In this document: one piece after another, positions 35,411-46,805 of the stretch
Layout of the letters: every line of letters starts with the position of its first letter
Position numbering within the stretch: the first letter of the stretch is position 1
Source of the DNA: Xiphophorus maculatus
Taxonomy: Eukaryota; Chordata; Actinopteri; Cyprinodontiformes; Poeciliidae
Assembly (NCBI RefSeq): GCF_002775205.1
Contig: NC_036456.1
Location: 26,943,850 to 27,007,849, forward strand
Length of the DNA: 64,000 bases
Direction: 5' to 3'
Notes under the pieces: model-generated
The model's input: the letters and a program-made list of their open reading frames with translations, nothing else
Told to the model about the DNA's origin: nothing
The model's database searches: none
Position numbers and translations under genes: made by a program

Positions 35411-35905
35411 TTTGGGGGACCTCAGAAATCTGGATGTAAGATACCTCCAACCCTACCGACATATCGATGTCACGTCGGTATGAGGTGGGGTTTGCTGGTA
35501 GGGTTGAGGGTTTGTCTGTAGGGTTGGGGTTTGTTGATAGGGTAGAGGGTCTGTTTGTTAGGTTGGAGGTAGGGTCAAGGGTCTGTTGGTTGGCTTAGGG
35601 TAGGGTTGGGGGTTTGTAGGGTTGGGGGTTAGGGTCAGAGGTTTGTTGGTAGGGTTGCTAGTTTGTCAGAAGGGTTGGATGTAGGGTTGAGGGTTTGTAG
35701 GGTTGGAGGTAGGACCTGGGATTTGTCAGTAGGGTTGGTAGTTTTTCAGTAGGGTTGAGGGTTTGTAGGGTTGGAGGTAGGGTTGATTGGTTTGTCACCT
35801 TCAGCATTTTAGGGACCTCAGAAAACTGGATGGAAGACACCTCTGACCCCACTGACATACCGATGTCATGTCGGTATGTCAGTGGGGAGTCTGTAGGGTT
35901 GGACG
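35411..35905. repeat. G-rich minisatellite bounded by two related hairpin segments
   Basis: The core (35,465-35,795) repeats TAGGGTTGAGGGTTTGT and TAGGGTTGGAGG irregularly, so the plus strand carries many GGG runs. Both edges hold a related about 70-bp segment starting ACCTCAGAAA-x-CTGGATG-x-AAGA. In the right one CCCCACTGACATACCGA (35,847-35,863) and TCGGTATGTCAGTGGGG (35,871-35,887) form a perfect 17-bp stem with a 7-nt loop. The left version has decayed to a 6-bp stem. Confidence 0.75.
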
Positions 35906-36358
35906 TAGGATTATTGTGTACATATTAAATCTTGACGGAAACATAACTAATATTTATTTCCAGTTTTTATTAGGAAATATACACAGTTTCAAACGATTGC
36001 ATATTGAATATTATTAACTTAAAAGGCAAAGAATAGGCCTTATATTCCCAGATATACATGCATATTTGTTCAACCATTACATAAAAATGGTAAACAGAAG
36101 TAAATGTGTGGAAGAAAGCAGTATTTTCTACAATAAAGAGAAAAAAAATGTGAATGCATGGCTGATAGTCAAATATTTCCGTATTTTCCATCCTTTGTTC
36201 CTTTTCACTCAATGTTCAATCAGATGTTCCTGGAAACACGTGAAAGTCTCTCTTAATCCAATGAAGCGTGGCGACTCTTTGGGCGCCAGCTCTCTCCGAT
36301 GACGGCCATGACGTCAGCTTCTCGGGTTGTTGATGAGGGAGCGGACCATTAGTTCTGA

Positions 36359-38120
36359 TCAGGCGGCCGCGCTGACAAACACCACTGGGTTTTGTCTCGT
36401 CTTGATCTCTCTGGATATCTGACACCAAGTGCAGGGCCCGCAGAAGCTCGCATACACACAGTCGCTGCAAACGCTTCCCTGCGGAGAACAAAATGTAAAA
36501 ACCACACAGCAGAAAGAGTTTACAAGAGTTCAAGATGTGAGCTGGAACTGGTTTCAGATTATCTGAGGTCAGATAAACACTGCCGCCGTCTCGGGAACAC
36601 TTTGATTCTTTTCTGTAAATAAACAAATTATTAAAGAGGCTGGATGAGTTCAAGGTCATTATAGTTAACTAAAACTAAGAACATAACGAAAACTGAAACT
36701 GAGAGAATATTTCCATTAACTGGGATAAATAGAAACGGTAAATAATTAATGAGTTTATGAAACTAACTAAAACGTACTGAAGTTATAGATTGATATCCAT
36801 TGTTTTTGTGTTTATTAATCTGTTTATTAGCCTTTTGTACTGATGTGAAATAAATTTTTACGTCAGCTGTCGGCAATTTACGGCATTCCATAATCCACCT
36901 GGCGGCAAAGACGCTAGTCCACAAAATGGCGGCAGTAAAGGTTGAGAGGAAAAACCAGGCAGTTTGTTTTTCAACAATAATTGAATACATTTTTTTAATG
37001 GTATCTTCTGTTGAATATTGAATACCCAATCAATGCTAATCACAATACTTTGACCTTTCTGAAAAAAACTAAAACTACTATTATAACTAATAAAAACGAA
37101 ACTGAATTGAAACAATATTTAATAAAAACTAGCAGACACACTCTAAAAACTAAATAAACTAAGTGTATTAGACAAACAAAAAGTCACAGACATGCAATAT
37201 AATTATAATGAAAAACCTCGATGCCGTATCTCTGGCGGATGGACGCCCGGAGTGCCGTGGCCATGGGCGGGATGAGTCCGAAAGCGTCCAGCAGGGGGAG
37301 ACAGAGACACTCTCCAGCCTCCTTCGCCGTCTGGCAGGCGAAGCAGGGAAAGCACCAGCAGGCGTAGCAACCTGCAGGAAGGACAGGCGGGTTGATGATG
37401 TCGGGGTGAAAGGTCAGGCTGCTGGGTGAACCCAGGAGGTTACAGATGACTTCAGAGATCAGAGACGAGACGCTTCTGTCCTCAGATGAGGACAGATTGA
37501 TTATCATCTAAAGATGGACGCCCTGATTCCAGATCAGTCTGGAGGAAGCTGAGTCAGCAGACAGTCTGTCTAACAACTCAACCATCAGTTTGTCCGTCCG
37601 TCCGTCCATTAATCCATTCTTTGCTCTTTAGGTTTGGAGGTCTCCGTATTTCTCCTCAGACTTTTGATACTTTCAGTTTGACGTCCCAAATTCAACATTT
37701 GTATCGATGTGGTTAGAAATCAAAGGAGCTCATTATTTGTCCTCCGTCTTCTCGTAGTTTGACGTTTGATTCTGTATCGTTAGTGACACTTTTATCAGAA
37801 ACCAAGTTTTGTCAGAGAAAAGAAACTGATAAAATAACTTCTACTTTCTGCTCGGCCAAGTTGACTCTAAGGGACAAAGCCTGATTGGCATCATGTGTTA
37901 GCTGCATGCTCCAGCTTTACCATTCTGTTTTAATTCTGGTTTATCTGGTTTATTAAAATCTTCATCTTGTTAAACATGCTGAGCTAGCAGTTACTCTTAC
38001 TGACTCGTACTCACAGAGAGCGCTGTCCTGGCAGCAGTCACAGATGCCAGAGGACCACTGTCTGGACGCAGAGGTCATGGTGTACGCCCGGGGTTGGGTC
38101 GCCTGGACGTCGGCAGACAT
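36359..38120 (-). CDS. PLAC8-domain protein (cornifelin/PLAC8-like), gene 1
   Basis: Three exons, 38,120-38,015, 37,371-37,217 and 36,478-36,359, encode 126 residues. The PLAC8 domain spans about 25-115: GICDCCQDSALCCYACWCFP (28-47), FACQTAKEAGECLCLPLLD, then RQRYGIEGSVCSDC and CGPCTWCQISREIKTR. Dense CC/CxxC patterns and the RYGI-x-GS hinge are family hallmarks. Members include PLAC8, cornifelin and plant/fungal FCR/FWL proteins. Vertebrate roles span epithelial differentiation and immune cells, with no agreed biochemical activity. Junctions are T|GT, GAG|GTTTTT (weak donor) and CCGCAG|GGA. Exon 2 is 155 nt in both genes of this pair, showing common descent. An acceptor (TTTTGTCAG) just before the ATG implies a 5' non-coding exon. 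Confidence 0.88.
36655..37150. mobile_element. MITE in intron 2 of PLAC8-like gene 1
   Basis: Starts with ATTATAGTTAACTAAAACTA and ends in AACTAATAAAAACGAAACTG-like text, both typical of a common fish non-autonomous element rich in AACTAAAACTAA words. Termini are not resolved. Confidence 0.45.
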
Positions 38121-39220
38121 GTCTTCAGCTCCTGACAAAAGGAAATAAAAAGGAAATAACAGTCCTAAGTTATTTCTAAATACATTTTACTCATGTGTAG
38201 GAACATGTTGCAGACTAACTCAATAAATGGCAGACATACTTTATATTCATTTTGTTTATAGAGTAAATAGTTTAGCTTACTTTTTGTTCTGTTGTCTCTT
38301 TAATATTTCAGATAACCTAACAAATCAGATTACAAAACATCAGATTAAGTAAAAACCAAAACAGCAGTTTTTTTTTTTTTTAAAGTAGCAACCCAAACCA
38401 ACCTGGCTTTATTTGAAAACATAATTGTCCTTTGAGGGCAAGTTACAACCCAACACATTTAAAACTGTTTGTGCCAACAACTTTTGTTTCTGAAGGGTTT
38501 TTATTACCAAACAAGATGCAGAAGTTCCAAGTATTAATCCAAAACACACAGAAATAATCTAAAGCCTAATCCTGATTCAGAAATTTAAGGTTACTCTCTT
38601 TGAGTCTTACCTCACCTGTGGTCCAGAAAGTCTTACACCTGAGAAGAAAACATGACATGTGGCAGAGGAAGCCTCTTAACGACTGGTTTGTCCAGCTGGA
38701 GAGAGATCATCAAAATGACAATCCAACGTCAGACAATGAGACAGTCAAAGTATTTTTAACTGTAATCTCAGAGATCTTGTTCTTTTTAAATAGCCACAGC
38801 TTTAACCTATTTTACTGTCTTCATGGTTAAAGATGTCTGATAGAGGAAAACAATGTTCTCCACCATCATGGCATCCACAACAGTGATAAAAGCAGGTTAT
38901 CTGGAGTTACTGTACGTCATTGTGTTCTCACATCAGTGCTGATGTTTTGTTTGTAGTTGTTCAAAAAAAAAAAAGCAGTTTGTACATTTGTGTCTGAAGA
39001 GTGCATCAAAATAATCCCACCTAAAGTAGCTTGATACTGAAGCTAAATGTAGTAAAGCTATTAGCCAACATTTAAACTGGCCTTGTTCCAACAATTTTGA
39101 CTATTTCTGACTTTTTAAAATGCCTTCTAAAAATAACAAAAATAGTGCAATAAGTCAGTTTGCAAAGATCTTTTATGAAACAGTAAATTTAACATGTCAT
39201 CCTTTCTGAAAAAAATAGAA
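38121..39220. other. Intergenic DNA upstream of PLAC8-like gene 1
   Basis: Should contain the gene's promoter and 5' non-coding exon, but neither is identified. A small plus-strand frame at 38,600-38,830 has no recognisable family. Confidence 0.45.
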
Positions 39221-39223
39221 TAA

Positions 39224-39224
<1 letters not shown>

Positions 39225-39312
<88 letters not shown>
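39225..39312. repeat. (TA)n microsatellite
   Basis: About 44 uninterrupted TA dinucleotides, directly before the USP-like reading frame. Confidence 0.97.
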
Positions 39313-39314
<2 letters not shown>

Positions 39315-39317
<3 letters not shown>

Positions 39318-40382
39318 CAGGGTTTCCCCCAGTGCATTATAAGCCTGGCGGGCCCGTCTGAAAACTCAAGTTTTGCTTTGAAGAAGACGACATTTGAAGA
39401 AAGTACCCATGAAGAGAGCGCTGACCAAGGGAACGATTTCTCCAATCTCTCAATAAAACCAACTTCCCCGGCTGGGGTTGCTTGCTCTGTCGATGAGAAA
39501 GTTCTCTCAGAAACAACAGATATTGTAAAGAACCAAGTCCGCAAAAATGAAGAAAGTGACATTGACAATTTTTGTACGTTTTCCAACGCTTCAAAAAATG
39601 GTTGGATTAACGCCAGTTTTCAAGGCATACTGAACTTGAATTTTACCAGAAAGTGCCTTTCTCAGAATCCCCAGAAGTTTTTTGAATCGTCATCAGCCAC
39701 ACCGTTATGTGCCAGTCTCATCTCTACAGCCGTTCACAATCTGGGAAAATATTTTTCCCCACTGGAAATGTCCCGAGTTCAGGTGGAACTGAGAGAAAGT
39801 GAACTGTCGTCTGACTTGGGTAAAGACTATCAAACTTCAAACTTACTGGAAGCTATTTTAGACTGGCTAAATTCAAGCGACAGAAACATGGATATGCTGA
39901 TGAACAGTGAGAAGACCTGCGTAAAGTGTAAGGGAGATTTCCTAGACCTCTTGAACAGCAGTCCCCTTGTTATTCTGCCTGCACTTCCTTTCAGCAACAT
40001 CGCCTCTCTGTTTAAGTTTTGGATGGATAACAGTAGGGAAACTCACTGTTCAAACTGCAAGTCAGTCTTTAAAAGGAAACACTTCCTAAGTAACAATGAA
40101 GCGATAGTCTTGTTCCTGCGACAGTCGGCCAGGTCTTGGAGTCCAACAGTGATTCCAAATGCAACGCTTGACGTGCCCGGACAAAGTGGAAATCAGCTGT
40201 ACCATCTTTCCTCCATCATCTGTTGTGATTCGGAGCTGACCCAGTTCTACACCTACCTGATCCGTGGACAAAGATATTCAAGGCTGATGACGACGGTGTT
40301 AGGCCTGCATGTGGCCACGGCAAGGAAGACATTCATGAAAGGGGATTTGTTTACATTTATGAGAAGTAAACACCAAATGTGA
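39315..40382 (+). CDS. USP-like protein with no catalytic Cys or His (probable pseudoenzyme)
   Basis: One exon, open from the (TA)n tract to 40,382. No good ATG opens it; counting from TTG at 39,378 gives 334 residues. The fold resembles ubiquitin-specific proteases (C19): NGWINASFQGILNL (74-87) aligns with the Cys box (NTCYMNASLQ) with Gly75 in place of Cys. Two CxxC pairs, C181/C184 and C224/C227, match the USP zinc ribbon. YHLSSIICCDSELTQFYTYL (275-294) aligns with the His box, with Phe290 in place of His. Both key residues are lost while a long frame and zinc ligands remain, which favours a retained pseudoenzyme, possibly a ubiquitin-binding retrogene. A decayed copy is the alternative. 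The 5' end runs into repeat-like sequence, so an upstream exon may be missing. Confidence 0.55.
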
Positions 40383-41866
40383 CGTCCTACCCTGCTCTCC
40401 CTCTCCAAAGCAGCCAGGCAGTTTTTCTACGGGAGCCAGAATCGTTAAAAGTTCTTGCTGAAAACACTGGATGGTACCGGCTATTTACTGAACACAACAC
40501 AACAAAGTTTTTGTACCAGTAGCTATAAGATATTTGAAGTTTTGCGTCTTGTTCGTGGTACAGCTCTTCCACATATGGCTAAAAACAGTAGGAGCAAGCG
40601 GTACCGGAAACCATCTATGTGGCGCAAAGTTAAACGGAAGTACGTCACCACTACCTGTGGCATATCTGCTGTTATTAAAGAGAGTTTAAAAATGTGACTC
40701 ATCTGTGCGTAGCAGCTAGCTGCCTTGTCCCGGAGCGCTAACGTACAACAAAAAGTAATTTTGTAGCAGCTATGTGTTTAACTTCAAACATTTAAGGACA
40801 TAAACTAACAAATAACTAGTTTGGAAGATTTTTTTTTTGTCCCATCAAAACCCGATAGTAAACATGCTCATAATTTTTGAAGCACCTGAAGTTTGTGCGA
40901 CTTTTAAACTGTTATTTTTATAACTTGCCAGCTAGCTTAGCATCAGTGTCTAACTGGGACAGAAATATCTGAACATTTAGCTTCAGTTTGTTAGTTTTAT
41001 TTATGCTTCTCCGCTAACCATATTTTAAGTAAAATCCTTTAGGTAGTGACCAAAATAAAACACTTTAGATCCGAGTTGAACTGCTAGAGACTTCCGCCAG
41101 CACCAGGGGGCGCCATAACAGCCCTGCTACACAAAGAACACAATATGGAGAAACGTGTTTGAGCAAAACATGAACTTCCAGAACAACTCATGGTTTTTGT
41201 TCCACACAACAACTGATCTCTAAACTCCAACTGAGTTTGACACAAAAACTAGTTTGTTCAAAGAGTTTTCCGCCGACGCGATTATATTTATTTACATTGT
41301 TATGAGAAACTAGGGTAAAATCTTAAAATTCAATTTCTATCATTGTTTCAGGTGCTTACAAAAAACATTTAGCCTCTTTTTCTGCATTATTTGTATAAAT
41401 CAAGGTTTTTATTACAGCTTCAAGATATTGTGCAAACTGAAATTGAGACAAAAAAAATTATTAAGCAAACAAAGATTTGAAGCATATTCCTGAAATAAAA
41501 ACAGTTTCTGTGAGTTTTCAGCGCAGAACAATTTCCTAAAGAATAAATTTAACACAAATAACTGATTCGGTATTTCAAGCAACAAAGTGAACAATTTTAA
41601 AAACAAAAATAGTTCTACATATTTATTTGTAGACTACTTACGCAACATATTCACAAGTAATATTTATTAGAGACACTTTGACCAAAGAAAACATTTTTTT
41701 TTGCTATAAAGAATCCAAACAGTATAGAAAAAACAGAAAGACTTTAAATAAAGTTTAAATAGTTTGAACAAACTGGACTTTTGTCTGTTATGTCCCTGCA
41801 GGCCAAATGAAGTGTGATTAAATCCTGACTTCCTGCCATCAGGGAAAGAAAGTTTCCCCGAGGCGT
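40383..41866. other. Intergenic DNA
   Basis: 40,387-40,700 may be the 3' UTR of the USP-like gene. Nothing else is recognised. The 3' UTR of PLAC8-like gene 2 (minus) should begin at 41,866. Confidence 0.45.
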
Positions 41867-42045
41867 CTAGACCAAGTGCGCCCCCTGCAGGGAGGTCAGA
41901 GCAGTGTATCTGACTGTGGAGGAGGCCGGAGGAGAGGAGGCGGCGTGGGATGCTGCTCTTCTTTTCAGCTCCCTGGAGATCTGAAGCCAAGATAGCGTGT
42001 AGCAGCAGCATCCGTACAGGCAGTCGCTCCACACGCTTCCCTGCT

Positions 42046-42106
<61 letters not shown>

Positions 42107-45100
42107 CTGAACATCAGTGGGAGGCCCAGGCAGAAAGGTGAACATTTACATTTAGGTGCAGAAGACACATTTTTCTTGTTTTATAAAGCAGCAGAACCAC
42201 CGTTCACTTCTGCTAGTTACCTGAAAACGAGCTTTTGTTGCCCCTCAACAACAATATTTTACTATTAAAGGGGATCTATTATGCAAAATTAGTCTCAACT
42301 GCTTGGAAAAAACATCCAGCTGTTTTAATGGTAATAATTTATAATGTTTTGTTTGAGCCGTTTCAAAAACCTTCTGATTGGTGAGTCACATTCCGTTACC
42401 TAGCAACCCCAGCCAAGCCTAGCCCGTTACCTAGCAACCCAAGCAGAGTTCCAGAATGTTTGGTCAGCTAGTTTAACTGGTGGTGTACAATGGCTGCTGG
42501 AAAGACAAGTGTTTTATTGTTTACTTTACCACGCAGAAAACACTTGCTGAATTCTCAGGAGGCTCTACTGATGCTTTTCAAACATGTACAGTAGTTGCGC
42601 ATCTGTTTGCAGCCATTTTAATGTGCACCACCAGTCCTGTTACTAAACACCACCAGTCCTGTTACTAAACACCACCAGTCCTGTTACTAAACACCACCAG
42701 TCCTGCTACTAAACACCACCAGTCCTGCTATTAAACACCACCAGTCCTGTTACTAAACACCACCAGTCCTGTTACTAAACACCACCAGTCCTGCTATTAA
42801 ACACCACCAGTCCTGTTACTAAACACCACCAGTCCTGTTACTAAACACCACCAGTCCTGTTACTAAACACCACCAGTCCTGCTATTAAACACCACCAGTC
42901 CTGTTACTAAACACCACCAGTCCTGTTACTAAACACCACCAGTCCTGTTACTAAACACCACCAGTCCTGTTATTAAACACCACCAGTCCTGTTATTAAAC
43001 ACCACCAGTCCTGTTATTAAACACCACCAGTCCTGTTATTAAACACCACCAGTCCTGTTATTAAACACCACCAGTCCTGTTATTAAACACCACCAGTCCT
43101 GTTATTAAACACCACCAGTCCTGTTATTAAACACCACCAGTCCTGTTATTAAACACCACCAGTCCTGTTATTAAACACCACCAGTCCTGTTATTAAACAC
43201 CACCTGTCCTGTCATTAACAGTACAAGTTGTGCTAAAATCTCTTCTATGGTATTTTAATGTCTGCAGGTTCAGATGAACACAGATCTGATCTGCAGGAAT
43301 CACCGTACCTAAACATCGTAAAACACTGTAAAACATAGGCTACGTTTACTTTGCCTAATGATACAGACGGGTGTGATTATATATTAGATTGTTGGATATT
43401 ATGGATAATACTATGCGATGTTGTTACTCAGCTTGGTACTTTAAGTTATGTTCTTGAAATGTGTGTTAAAATATCGTTCTATGTGTCTCTTTAAATTTGA
43501 GCAACTGAATGGATGGATGGATGGTTGGATGGATGGATGGAAGGATGGAAGGATGGTTGGACGTACTGTGGTAAAAGTGTTTTAAATTGATCTAAATTTT
43601 GGATGAAGCTGAATCTTTTCTTTCTTTCTCTCCTTCATGATCGTCTCTCTCCACCTGCTGAGCCTCTTTTAGTCACTTCTCACCTCCACCATGACACGTC
43701 TTCTCCTCCGTCTCCTCCTCCCCATGTCTACCCGTCTCCTGTGGACACGCTAGTCCACAATAAAGACGTCCACAGAATGTGACAAACTCCCAGCGTTATG
43801 TAAAAGCGTCGACCCTCGCTGTGATTTCATGTGGGAGGTGACATGAACACCCAGAATACTTTCACCGCCCACTAACACAGCAACAGGTCCAGTGATTTAA
43901 AGACAACTGCTTCATTTTGTCTAAAAAAATGAAGAAAATAAGGCGGCCATATTGGATCAATGACCACCGAAGGATCTCATCTTGATATCAGCCTCCATTT
44001 CTGTTCATTCAAAACATCAGAAAGCCCAATTTGTTGACATCAAATTAGCTACAAAGCTAAATTATCAATAATTTAACATTTAAATGACCAAATTATAAAG
44101 TTGAGTGGAAGTTTGAGTCATTTAAGGACCAAAATGACAATAATTCATTTGTGTATGGTGAATTTTTGTGTAAAACAGTTTTGTTTTTCATTCAGTGGGT
44201 AGAAAATCCACAAATATTTGGTAAAAAGTTACTCAAGTACTGAGTAAATTATCTAATTATTAATTACTTAATATTTTAAAAAATACATCACCAAACGGCC
44301 CAGAATATGAAGTTAAATTGAAATTTTGGTATTTTAAAGAAAGAAATAACATTAATTCATATAAGTAACAAAAAAATAACAAAATCAGGCTAAATTAAAT
44401 GTTTCTAAATCAGTTTTTGTTTTATAAACTTATGAAATTTTAGCAGAAAATGCAGGTCTGTGTCTGGTGAACGTTTGGTTAAAACATGTTTGTTTTTCAT
44501 TCAGTGGGAAGAAAATCCATAAATTTAACTCAAATAAGAATAGCGATACTTAAAAAATACTCCTAAAAGTACACAAAAATAAATATAACTGAGTAAATGA
44601 AACATCCAGCTCTGGATGTTCTGAATACCGGAGCTAAATGAACCTCTACTTTTATGTGATAATGTTGATCAAAAACAAGCAACGATATAAATCTGTTGCT
44701 TTGTTCACAGGATCCGTGCCGTGATGGCTTTTTGCTTTTCTCCTCTGGTGGGAAATCTGCTGCTTTACAAAACAAACAACCTACAGGTTTGGACCCGTTT
44801 TCAGAAGAAGTCCTGGCATCGCTCTGCAGCAAGCGTCAGCCCACTCCGCCCTCAGAGGAGCCAACATTTCCAGCCTCCTTCTCTCGTGGCAGCGCTCCAG
44901 CCTCCGCCTGGCCTGCAAACACTTTCAGCCTTATCTGTCCTCCTCACTTTCCCAGAAAATAAAAACAAGAAAATGCCTCGCTGCGCTTCTGCAGCGCCAT
45001 TGACGAGCTTTTTGCTATTTGCATGTCAAGCATCTGCATGGAGAGCTGATGGCTATCATCTCTGGTCACGCATTACGGCAGGCCGTTTTGACATAAAATC

Positions 45101-45862
45101 AGTGTTACATGATTCCAGATATCTGGAATTAGTTATTTATGACTAGACATGCTAAGATATCTCTAATTAAATTATACTGGTAGAAAGTTGGATGGAGCGT
45201 AAAGTCAGTTTCGTCTGACTATAATTGCTACTCTTACTTGATAAACTCTCTGCATTCTCGGCTGTCAAACTTTCATTTTGGACCAAAACCATGAAAGTTC
45301 TTAAAGGTCCGGTTGTGTTGATAAAACCGTTTAAGCTTTTAAAATATCAATAAACAGCTGTTTGTTTCAGCGTTCAATAAGTGTTTCTTAAAATTAAATA
45401 ATACTGAACATCTTTTCACACAGATCAGTCCATCCTGGATTTAATGATCACAGATTTTGTGGTGCTAATTTAAAAATATTTTATGATATTTGCACTTTAC
45501 ATGTTTTTCCCAAAATATCTGAGTTTTTTCTAGGAAATTTTCAACTTTGAAATGTTCAAGTTTTTCTTGAAATTTTTCTGAGTTTTTTGGCAGAAATCTA
45601 TTCCTTTTGCTTTTCTGTTTATAATATCCCTAATTCGCTGTCGGAGATGTCAGCCTATAAAAATGTAAATTGCTGTAAAATGTGTTTTTATGTGAGTTGC
45701 GGTACCTTTATGCCGTAGCGTTCCCTGACCGAAGCCCTCATGGCCAGAGAGGCCGGAGGAACGCAGCTGATGCAGTCCAGCAGAGGCAGGCAGGGCCAGG
45801 CGCCGACCGCGTTCGTTACCTTACAGGTAAACAGCGGGAGGCAACAGCAGGCCAAGCAGCCT

Positions 45863-45893
<31 letters not shown>

Positions 45894-46096
45894 CACACAC
45901 ACACGCACACACACGCACACACACACACACACACACACACTGCTGAGTCTCCTCACACATCCCAACAATCCCACTGGTGTTATGTTGTTCACTCACAGTC
46001 TCCGATGTCTTTGTAGCACTCACACAGTCCGGTGCTCCAGGCTCCGGCCTCTTTGACCCGGTTCTGTGGCTGCACACTCACCACATATCTGGACAT
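41867..46096 (-). CDS. PLAC8-domain protein (cornifelin/PLAC8-like), gene 2
   Basis: Exons 46,096-45,997, 45,860-45,706 and 42,040-41,867 encode 142 residues. The PLAC8 domain runs from about 24 to 105: STGLCECYKDIGDCCLACCC, LPLFTCKV, WPCLPLLDCISCVPP, RERYGIKGSVWSDC and QISRELKRR. Exon 2 is 155 nt with phases matching gene 1. Exon 3 is longer and gives a Ser/Ala-rich tail (SHAASSPPASS) that gene 1 lacks. Some cysteines differ (VWSDC for VCSDC). Both acceptors are abutted by microsatellites: (TG)n before exon 2 and (CT)n before exon 3. Intron 2 is 3.7 kb and carries a 22-bp minisatellite. It is a tandem paralogue of gene 1 with the USP-like frame between them. Function is inferred only by family. 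Confidence 0.85.
42047..42106. repeat. (GA)n microsatellite at a splice acceptor
   Basis: About 28 GA units with one interruption. On the coding (minus) strand it reads (CT)n and forms the pyrimidine tract before the exon 3 acceptor of PLAC8-like gene 2, seven nucleotides away. Confidence 0.95.
42265..42620. mobile_element. piggyBac-type MITE, family c (partial)
   Basis: Starts TTAA-AGGGGATCTATTATGC and continues with TCTCAACTGCTT, two GTTACCTAGCAAC motifs (42,395 and 42,426) and AATGGCTGCTGGAAAGAC. The right end is not seen before the minisatellite. Confidence 0.65.
42626..43219. repeat. 22-bp minisatellite, 27 copies
   Basis: The unit is CACCACCAGTCCTGTTACTA plus AA. By the variable bases (TAC, CAC, CAT, TAT) the order is TAC x3, CAC, CAT, TAC x2, CAT, TAC x3, CAT, TAC x3, TAT x11, then one diverged end copy. 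The right half is a homogeneous run of TAT units and the left half is mixed. It lies in intron 2 of PLAC8-like gene 2. The 22-bp length precludes a repeating reading frame. Confidence 0.97.
43220..44200. other. Intron 2 of PLAC8-like gene 2, with GGAT repeat
   Basis: A degenerate (GGAT)n tract lies at 43,507-43,561 and a pyrimidine-rich stretch at 43,615-43,745. No exon is seen. Confidence 0.5.
44200..44605. mobile_element. ACTTGAGTAA-family MITE (copy 5)
   Basis: Contains TTTTTCATTCAGTGGGTAGA, AAAGTTACTCAAGTACTGAG and TGTGTCTGGTGAACGTTTGG in the reverse orientation to copy 1. The CATTCAGTGGGWAGAAAATC word appears twice (44,187 and 44,500), so two copies may overlap. Confidence 0.65.
44606..45704. 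other. Rest of intron 2 of PLAC8-like gene 2
   Basis: Holds the second AAATTTCTGAG-type palindromic array at 45,505-45,645, ending near ATCCCTAATTCGCTGTCGG. The plus-strand frames at 44,696-45,146 lack homology and run antisense inside the intron. Confidence 0.5.
45863..45941. repeat. (CA)n microsatellite at a splice acceptor
   Basis: About 39 CA dinucleotides with a few CCCA and GCAC interruptions. On the coding (minus) strand it is (TG)n running directly into the CAG acceptor of exon 2 of PLAC8-like gene 2, taking the place of a normal pyrimidine tract. Confidence 0.95.
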
Positions 46097-46256
46097 GGTG
46101 CAGCTGCTCTACCACAGAAATATACATAAAATATAACATTCAGATGAAAGACTTGATAGATTGAAATGATGTTGCATTATACCAAATGCTATTTATGGTA
46201 CCTACTCATTGTTTTCCCAGAGCAACCAGTGATCTAAACACCGAGCACAACAGCCA

Positions 46257-46805
46257 TTAAAGGGGCTGAATTATGTAAAATTGGCTTTATTTAACTTTAC
46301 GTCATGTTTTAATGTTAATCCTTCTTAAAAACAAACCTGGAGTTTTACTCTGATTCTTTCATGCATGTTTTAGAAATCATTTGATGTCCATTCAGCTGTA
46401 CAAAACGCCTGGTTGTACTTAGCCCCGCCTTCTAGACGTAGCTCCTCCTCAGAGCTTCTGCATTACAGAGATCCTTCAGACTAGCCAGCATCAATTAGCA
46501 AACACCTGGTGGGACTGTTTATCAGCTGACCTCACTATGGGAGATACTTCTCAGTGAAACGCTGGGAAAAACATTAAAGGGTTAATAGAGGAGCCATGTT
46601 GGGATCACTTCCTGAAGGCGGAGCTTAGGAAAGAGCAGGACCGTCTTAAAGAGACAGAAGCCAAATTTCAAGGTTTTAAATTATGAAGTAAATTTTCTTT
46701 AAGTCATATTTGATGTAAATGACATTTTTATAACAACTGAAGGTAACACATTTTGTTGTAAAATAGCACTATGTGGCTGAAAAACACATAATACTGCCCC
46801 TTTAA
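46257..46805. mobile_element. piggyBac-type MITE with TTAA ends (family a)
   Basis: Left end TTAA-AGGGGCTGAATTATGT; right end, inverted, TTAA-AGGGGCAGTATTATGT. It is 549 bp including both TTAA sites, with no transposase. A second, right-truncated copy is at 56,534-56,975, sharing CAGACTAGCCAGCA, AATTAGCAAACACCTGGTG and GGGTTAATAGAGGAGCCATG. It lies 160 bp upstream of the PLAC8-like gene 2 start codon. Confidence 0.85.

Noticed and set aside
35465-35795. Interstitial telomeric repeat
   Set aside because: Units are irregular GGGTTTGT and GGGTTGGAGG, not TTAGGG arrays.
44696-45146. Plus-strand frames of 88 and 141 codons
   Set aside because: They lie antisense inside an intron, have no family resemblance and no supporting splice or start context.
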